In this document: one piece after another, positions 16,844-21,371 of the stretch
Position numbering within the stretch: the first letter of the stretch is position 1
Layout of the letters: each line of letters begins with the position of its first letter
From: Arthrobacter sp.
Lineage (GTDB): Bacteria > Actinomycetota > Actinomycetes > Actinomycetales > Micrococcaceae
Assembly: GCA_030147325.1 (NCBI GenBank)
Contig: JASLAA010000028.1
Location: 1 to 21,371 of the forward strand
Length of the DNA: 21,371 bases
Direction of reading: 5' to 3'
Made by a program: the position numbers and the translations under genes
Notes under the pieces: generated by a model
The model's database searches: none
What the model was told of the DNA's origin: nothing
The model's input: the letters and a program-made list of their open reading frames with translations, nothing else

Positions 16844-19800
16844 TGCGTCACCTGCTTCCCTTCCTCGCACAGCGGACAGATCTCGGGTAGCCGGCACCCG
16901 CTGCCGCCGAAGCCCGAGCGCCGGGGGTCATGGATCGTCTCGAAGGTCGCTGCGGCCATCAGCGCCGCCGCATCCTCGATCATCGTCCGCGCCCACGTGT
17001 CCTCCAGCCCGACAGGGGCCTGCTCCTGCACCGACAAGCCTTTCGACGTCGTACCGAGTTGCACCAGGGCGGCTCCGCCCGGCAGCCGGGCTTCCGGCCG
17101 GCCGCCACCCCCGAGGGCGTCGGTCGACGCGCCGGTTCCCGTTCCTGGCACGTCGGTCGCGTCCGGGGACCGGTCGTCGCCGAGCAGGGCACCGCTCGCG
17201 ATCGCGGTCTGGTACGCCGCGAGCTGCGGGTGGTGAGCGATCTCAGCCTTCGACGGAGCGCTCTTGCCCGTCTTGAGGTCCACCACGACGAACCGTCCCT
17301 CGGAGTCGAGCTCGAGCCGGTCGATCTGCCCACGTAACCGTGCGATGCGCTCGGCCTCGTGCACCCGGACGTCGAGGTCCGCCGAGAAGTCCACCTCCGT
17401 TGCGGCGAGCGTCCGCCCCTCCTGCCGCATCGAGAGTACGTAGGCGGCCAGTTTGCGCACCATTCCCTCGGCGCGCCTGAAGTCCGCCTGTCCCTCCCAG
17501 GTGTCCTTGATTCCCAGCTGGGGCCAGCGTCGTTCGAGCTCCCGGACGTACTCGTTGCCGGTCGCCGCCGGCAGGTCCTGAGCGATCTGGTGCACCAGGG
17601 TACCGAGTGAACGCGCGAAGTCCGTGGTGCGCTCGCCCCCTGCCGCTGATACGAACCAGCTCAGCGGCGATGTGAGCACCGCTTCGACCTTGGAGGGCGA
17701 TACCGGGATGGGTTGGTCGGCCGGCACCACCGGGTCCTCGCTGCTCAGGCCCAGGACGCCCCACCACTGGTCCGGGTGAGCCCCGGCCACCGGCGGCTCG
17801 AGGACCGCCATGCGGCCGAGATGGCGGACCGCCTCACGGGTCAGGGTGGCACCCACCTGGGGATCCTGGGCGAACTTCCGCAGCTCCGCGACCAGCGCCC
17901 GCAGCGTCACGGGACGCAGCACCTCGGTGCGTGGCCGCTCGGCGACGCCCGCCGGCAGGGGGTCGAGCACGTCCAGGAACTGTGAGGGCTGCTCGTCCTG
18001 GGAGGAGACGGCACAGCACACCAGCTCCTCCGAGGCACGCGAGACCGCCAGCGAGAAGGTCCGCAGTTCGTCGAAGCGGATGTCCTGGAGCAGCGAGACG
18101 GGGTCCCGCGTGGTCCGGAACGCCTCACCGTGGTCGAGCAGCGCGCGCAGTTCGCCGGACCCCAGCAGCTCACCCCTCAGCCGCAGGTTCGGCCACACCC
18201 CGTCCTGCACTCCGGCGACGATCACGAGTGGCCAGTGACGCCCGGCCGCACTCGCCGGCGTCAGCACAGACACCGATGCCTGCCGGCTGGTGCGCTGGGC
18301 GAGGGTATCCATGGGGATGTCCTGGCTGAGGATGTACTCCAGGAACAGTTCCGGATCAGCGCCCGGCATCTGTTCGACGAAGCGCTCGGCTGTGTGGAAC
18401 AGAGCCATCATGGCGTCCAGATCCCGGTCCGCCCGCGCGGACGAGGGACCTTCGGACAGCGCCGCGGCCGCCCATTGCTGAGCGAGACCGGAGGCGGACC
18501 AGAGGGCCCACAACACCGACTCGGGATCACTCCCCGGCTCCGCGGCGGCAGCCCGGCCGGCGTCGATCATCCGGTGCAGGCGCCGCACCGGAGCTCCTTC
18601 CCCGGCGAGGGCCGCGATGTCCTCGGGCGAGGCGAACAGTGCGCTGAGGAGCTCATCACTCGTGCGGCCGCCGCCCTGCTGCAGTTCGGTCCGCCGGAGG
18701 ACCTGGCGCAGGCGCCGGAGGTCCAGGCTGCCCGCGCCGCCGATCCTCGACGTGAGCAGGGAGATGCACAGTTCGGTATCGAGGTCCGCCCGTCCGACGA
18801 CCACCGCGTACAGGTCGAGCAGGGGCCGGACGGCCGGCTCCTCCCGGATGGCCGTCTCCGCGGCCGGCACGTTGACCGCGATGCCCTGTGCGGACAGGAA
18901 CCGCTGCACGGCCGCGACCTGCGTCCCGTTGCGCACGATCACCGCGATGTCGTCGAGACTGCGCTCGGCGAACAGGTGGGCCTCCAGCACCCGCTGGGTG
19001 ATGAACCGCTGCTCGTGGAACGGGCTGTCCAGCACATGTGCGGAGACGCCGGCACAGCCATCGACCACATCAACCCGACCATCGACCGGATGCGCCGTCG
19101 GCACCTGGGTCCGCCGGTCCCCCGCCTCCGCGTTCCGACCGTCTGCCGGACCACCGGGACCCGAGCGGTAGGCGGTACTGACCCCGGTGGTCGCGATGCG
19201 GGACGCGACGTTCGTCCAGGCGTCCATCAGGGGGCCGCGCAGGGTCAGCGAGGCCGGCAGGGTGACGGTGGTCAGTGAGCTGCGGCGGAACAGTGTCGAC
19301 AGCCGTCCCGTGAGCTCGGGACGGGCACCACGGAACCCCTGGGCCACCGTGTCCGGGCAGGACGTCACGACGACGTCGTTGCCCGCGCCGATGAGGCCGA
19401 GCAGCGCGTGGACCGCAGGGTTGGCCTCCTGGTAGTCGTCCACGAGGATCAGCTGCAACCGTGTCCGTTCCCTCTCGAGGAACTCGCTGTCGTTCTCGAG
19501 GATCTCGCGCGCTGCCGTGAGGATTCCTGCGGGGTCGAACGCCTCCGGCATCCTGAGGTCCAGGACGTCACGGTACTCGCGGTAGAGGGCTCCGGCCGCC
19601 ACCCAGTCCGGGCGGTCGAAGCGGGCGCCCCAGGCGGCGAGTTCCTCGGCCTGTACGCCGTATTCGCTCACGCGGTCGAACAGGTCGCGAATCTCCTGGC
19701 GGAAGCCCCGGGTCGGCAGGGCCAGGGCCAGGCTCGCAGGCCAGTCGAGTTCGGGCGCTCCGTCCCTGCCGTGCCCGGCGAGGAGTTCCCTGATGATCAG

Positions 19801-20220
19801 GTCCTGCTCGGCACCCGACAGCAGGCGCGGTGCGCGGGTGATCGTGGGTGTCCGTCCCTCGGCCTTCGCGCGTCGGATCAGGTCGAAGGCGTAGGAGGCC
19901 CAGGTCCGTGCAGGGGCGGCGCTCATGCTGCGGTCCAGCTTCGCGGTCACGTCGTCGCGGAGCCGCGTCGCGGCGGCGCGGGTCGGGCCCAGCAGGAGGA
20001 GCCCCTCCGGCCCGACGGATCCCGCGGTGATGCGGCGTACCGCCAGATCCGTCAGCAGGGACGACTTCCCGCTGCCGGGAGCACCCAGTACGAGCACCTG
20101 TCCGGCGACACCCTCCAGGTTCTGGAGGATATCTGCGTACCCCGGCGCCGGAGACGTCGCGGTAGCGGGGCGCCCGACGGCGGAGGACGCGGGAGGACGT
20201 TCGTGGACGGTGCTGCTCAT
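16840..20220 (-). CDS. adnA: AdnA-like helicase-nuclease subunit with degenerate motor
   Basis: A 1126-residue partner of AdnB. The P-loop GAPGSGKS (46-53) is present, but motif II reads VDDYQEANP (260-268; Asp for the catalytic Glu), and motif III reads SCPDTVAQGFRGA (287-299) instead of GDPxQSIYGFRGA. This fits the vestigial ATPase role known for mycobacterial AdnA. The C-terminal RecB-like nuclease looks complete: H877, D967, D981 and K983 (VVDLKTGK), Q999 and Y1003. Three Cys close the protein (C1109, C1115, C1118), as in Fe-S nuclease domains, but no Cys stands at the usual upstream site. Glycine-rich inserts occur near 351-392 and 1015-1050. ATG 20220 was chosen; six extra residues could be read upstream. 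No clear ribosome-binding site is seen. It follows atl by 57 bp and overlaps adnB by 4 nt. Confidence 0.92.
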   Translation of the reverse strand: MSSTVHERPPASSAVGRPATATSPAPGYADILQNLEGVAGQVLVLGAPGSGKSSLLTDLAVRRITAGSVGPEGLLLLGPTRAAATRLRDDVTAKLDRSMSAAPARTWASYAFDLIRRAKAEGRTPTITRAPRLLSGAEQDLIIRELLAGHGRDGAPELDWPASLALALPTRGFRQEIRDLFDRVSEYGVQAEELAAWGARFDRPDWVAAGALYREYRDVLDLRMPEAFDPAGILTAAREILENDSEFLERERTRLQLILVDDYQEANPAVHALLGLIGAGNDVVVTSCPDTVAQGFRGARPELTGRLSTLFRRSSLTTVTLPASLTLRGPLMDAWTNVASRIATTGVSTAYRSGPGGPADGRNAEAGDRRTQVPTAHPVDGRVDVVDGCAGVSAHVLDSPFHEQRFITQRVLEAHLFAERSLDDIAVIVRNGTQVAAVQRFLSAQGIAVNVPAAETAIREEPAVRPLLDLYAVVVGRADLDTELCISLLTSRIGGAGSLDLRRLRQVLRRTELQQGGGRTSDELLSALFASPEDIAALAGEGAPVRRLHRMIDAGRAAAAEPGSDPESVLWALWSASGLAQQWAAAALSEGPSSARADRDLDAMMALFHTAERFVEQMPGADPELFLEYILSQDIPMDTLAQRTSRQASVSVLTPASAAGRHWPLVIVAGVQDGVWPNLRLRGELLGSGELRALLDHGEAFRTTRDPVSLLQDIRFDELRTFSLAVSRASEELVCCAVSSQDEQPSQFLDVLDPLPAGVAERPRTEVLRPVTLRALVAELRKFAQDPQVGATLTREAVRHLGRMAVLEPPVAGAHPDQWWGVLGLSSEDPVVPADQPIPVSPSKVEAVLTSPLSWFVSAAGGERTTDFARSLGTLVHQIAQDLPAATGNEYVRELERRWPQLGIKDTWEGQADFRRAEGMVRKLAAYVLSMRQEGRTLAATEVDFSADLDVRVHEAERIARLRGQIDRLELDSEGRFVVVDLKTGKSAPSKAEIAHHPQLAAYQTAIASGALLGDDRSPDATDVPGTGTGASTDALGGGGRPEARLPGGAALVQLGTTSKGLSVQEQAPVGLEDTWARTMIEDAAALMAAATFETIHDPRRSGFGGSGCRLPEICPLCEEGKQVTQ

Positions 20221-20277
20221 ACGACAACACCACCACACGGCACGGACAATCGAAGGATCCGCAACGGGTCCGCGCGG

Positions 20278-20724
20278 CTACTCCGCCGTGGGCCGGAGCT
20301 GCACCCGCAGTGCGGCGATCAACGGCAGCTCCCGGTCCGCGGGCCACCACCGGGCGGCGGGCAGATCGATGCGGTAGTCGGTCGGGGTGGTGGCCCCCGG
20401 AGGCACCGACAGCACCGTTCCCTCCTCGACGTAGTGGGAGCGTGCACGCAGGGCCAGACCGCGCGGCGGATGTCCGCCCGCACGAAGGACACGCCACCAG
20501 GGGATCTCCCGCGTGCTGTGCGCGAGCGCACGGCCGACCTGACGGGGGCCGCCGCTCTCCAGGAGTTCGGCCACATCACCGTAGGTGAGCACCCGGCCGG
20601 CGGGGATCAGCTCGACGACGGCGAGGACGGCGAGCGCGTAGGGCTCGGTACCGGGGGCCGCCCTGGCGGGTCCGACGGTTTCCTGCTGCGGGTCCCGCCC
20701 CTCGGCGGGGGGTCGTCGGTGCAT
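20278..20724 (-). CDS. Alkyltransferase-like protein (ATL, MGMT family without active-site Cys)
   Basis: A 148-residue protein with an MGMT DNA-binding domain: YALAVLAVVELIPAGRVLTYGDVA (about 29-52), the recognition segment GPRQVGRALAHS (59-70) and the active-site region IPWWRVLRAGG (74-84). True methyltransferases have PCHRV; E. coli-type ATLs have PWHRV. Here both positions are Trp (W76, W77), so alkyl transfer is not possible. ATLs bind O6-alkylguanine, flip it out and pass it to nucleotide excision repair. A C-terminal extension (about 118-148) exceeds the 129 residues of E. coli Atl. ATG 20724 follows TAGGGT by 7 nt. It is the first gene of the likely atl-adnA-adnB unit; Mtb has an MGMT-like gene (Rv3204) near adnAB. 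Confidence 0.88.
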   Translation of the reverse strand: MHRRPPAEGRDPQQETVGPARAAPGTEPYALAVLAVVELIPAGRVLTYGDVAELLESGGPRQVGRALAHSTREIPWWRVLRAGGHPPRGLALRARSHYVEEGTVLSVPPGATTPTDYRIDLPAARWWPADRELPLIAALRVQLRPTAE

Positions 20725-20731
20725 GCCCTCT

Positions 20732-20737
20732 ACCCTA
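20732..20737 (-). promoter_or_regulatory. -10 box of atl, predicts a leaderless mRNA
   Basis: On the minus strand TAGGGT is followed by seven bases (AGAGGGC) and ATG. GAGGG inside the spacer is too near the ATG to be a standard Shine-Dalgarno. This promoter could drive atl-adnA-adnB. It faces away from the exonuclease -10 box, with 52 bp between the two boxes. Confidence 0.5.
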
Positions 20738-20789
20738 GCTGCGGGCAGCCGGGTCGGAGCGGCGCCGCCAATTGGTCGGACCCGCGCAG

Positions 20790-20795
20790 TAGCTT
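20790..20795 (+). promoter_or_regulatory. -10 box of the exonuclease gene, predicts a leaderless mRNA
   Basis: TAGCTT is followed by six bases (GATGGC) and ATG at 20802. No ribosome-binding site is apparent. The upstream TTGGTC (20772-20777) is only 12 bp away, too close for a -35 box. Confidence 0.5.
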
Positions 20796-20801
20796 GATGG
20801 C

Positions 20802-21371
20802 ATGACGAGCTGGCATGAAGGCCCCAGGGCTGCTTTCGACCTGGAGACCACGGGACGCGATCCCCTCTCCGCACGCATCGTCACGGCCACGGTCGTGCTG
20901 GTCGACGGGAACGGCGACGTGCTCGAGCATCACGAGTGGCTGGCCGACCCCGGAGTGCGGATCCCCGACGAGGCAGCCGCCATCCACGGCATCACCACGG
21001 CGCATGCCCGGGACCACGGGCTCGGTGCCGCGGACGTCGTCCGCGGGATCGCCTCGGTGCTCACGAGGTTCTTCCGCACCGGCATCCCCGTGCTCGCCTA
21101 CAACGCCCGGTACGACTTCACGGTGCTCGCGCGGGAAGGTCTTCGGCATGCGGTCCCCACGCCCGTGCCCTCGCTGGTGGTCGATCCGTTCATCATGGAC
21201 AAGCAGGCCGACCGCTACCGGCGGGGCAAGCGCACGCTGACCGCACTGTGCGAGCACTACGGCATCCGGTTCGAGAATGCTCACACCTCGGCAGCCGACG
21301 TCCTCGCGACCCTGGAGGTGGGTCAGGTCCTCGCCGAGCGGTACGCCTTCCTCCGGCGGCCTGCCGAGGAC
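20802..21371 (+). CDS. DEDDh 3'-5' exonuclease (DNA Pol III epsilon-like), 3' end outside window
   Basis: The frame stays open from ATG 20802 to the window end (190 codons, no stop). The three exonuclease motifs are present: ExoI AFDLETTG with D13 and E15, ExoII LAYNARYDFTVL with the Asp of RYD, and ExoIII HTSAADVLAT with His and Asp five residues apart, the DEDDh arrangement. Such proteins degrade DNA or RNA 3'-5' with two metal ions. It could be a stand-alone exonuclease of the kind annotated as 3'-5' exonuclease / DNA polymerase III subunit epsilon in Micrococcaceae, or the N-terminal part of a longer protein; the missing end leaves this open. It is divergent from atl, 77 bp between start codons. 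Confidence 0.9.
   Translation, partial: MTSWHEGPRAAFDLETTGRDPLSARIVTATVVLVDGNGDVLEHHEWLADPGVRIPDEAAAIHGITTAHARDHGLGAADVVRGIASVLTRFFRTGIPVLAYNARYDFTVLAREGLRHAVPTPVPSLVVDPFIMDKQADRYRRGKRTLTALCEHYGIRFENAHTSAADVLATLEVGQVLAERYAFLRRPAED

Noticed and set aside
16844..16897. Earlier start for adnB adding 18 residues
   Set aside because: It lies wholly inside adnA coding sequence; the ATGA overlap at 16840-16843 is the standard coupling arrangement and leaves the motor domain complete.
14399..17236. 945-codon open frame on the plus strand opposite adnB/adnA
   Set aside because: It lies antisense to two well-supported genes, has no recognisable domain, is rich in Arg/Gly/His/Asp as expected from reading a high-GC gene on the wrong strand, and has no start context of its own.
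1..21371. CRISPR arrays, insertion sequences, att sites or toxin-antitoxin pairs
   Set aside because: I found no regularly spaced direct repeats, transposase motifs, tRNA-end duplications or small paired ORFs; the tRNA-fMet 3' end is not repeated elsewhere in the window as far as I can see.

Overview
The window is GC-rich (roughly two thirds or more G+C by eye; not computed) and densely coding. Gene content and order point to a high-GC actinobacterium, most likely a Micrococcaceae member (Arthrobacter-like). The evidence is AdnA/AdnB instead of RecBCD, a UvrD2 with a tetracysteine-HRDC tail, a DUF2342 zincin, a UPF0182 membrane protein and an actinobacterial initiator tRNA. From memory, the order UPF0182 / PDZ protease / DUF2342 / uvrD2 / nudC / adnB / adnA / MGMT-like matches Mycobacterium tuberculosis Rv3193c to Rv3204, so this is chiefly a conserved chromosomal locus and not an island. 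I see no insertion sequence, phage gene, CRISPR array or integration site.

Layout. Positions 1-60 hold a strong hairpin ending an off-window unit. A class I CPD photolyase (102-1490, +) converges on an initiator tRNA-fMet (1612-1685, -), with one hairpin terminator between them. Next on the minus strand are a 1012-residue UPF0182 membrane protein (1753-4791) and a membrane-anchored PDZ/Lon-like serine protease (5044-6138). Divergent from these is a DUF2342 zincin-like protein (6446-7939, +). It meets, tail to tail with 11 bp between stops, a minus-strand chain transcribed nudC (11574-10618), uvrD2 (10618-8510), then a YgjP/DUF45 metallopeptidase (8496-7951). Divergent from nudC is a macrolide-phosphotransferase-like protein with a long disordered tail (11722-13260, +). 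It converges on a second minus-strand chain transcribed atl (20724-20278), adnA (20220-16840), adnB (16843-13442). At the right edge, divergent from atl, a DEDDh exonuclease starts at 20802 and runs off the window.

How the genes fit together. Most of the window concerns DNA repair: photoreversal (phr), alkyl-lesion recognition (atl), double-strand-break resection (AdnAB), a second UvrD-type helicase (UvrD2) and a 3'-5' exonuclease-type protein. NudC (NADH pyrophosphatase / possible NAD-RNA decapping) is translationally coupled to uvrD2. The three SF1A helicase-type proteins grade from intact (AdnB, UvrD2) to degenerate (AdnA).

The most useful observations beyond routine annotation are these. 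Five transcription-unit-leading genes have a TANNNT box 6-7 nt before the start codon, which predicts leaderless mRNAs. The kinase-like protein has Gly where the metal-binding Asp is expected. AdnA has a degraded motor and an incomplete Fe-S cysteine set. The alkyltransferase-like protein has PWWRV at the active site. A 17-bp palindrome lies over the probable start site of the UPF0182 gene. I did not find a convincing wholly new system.
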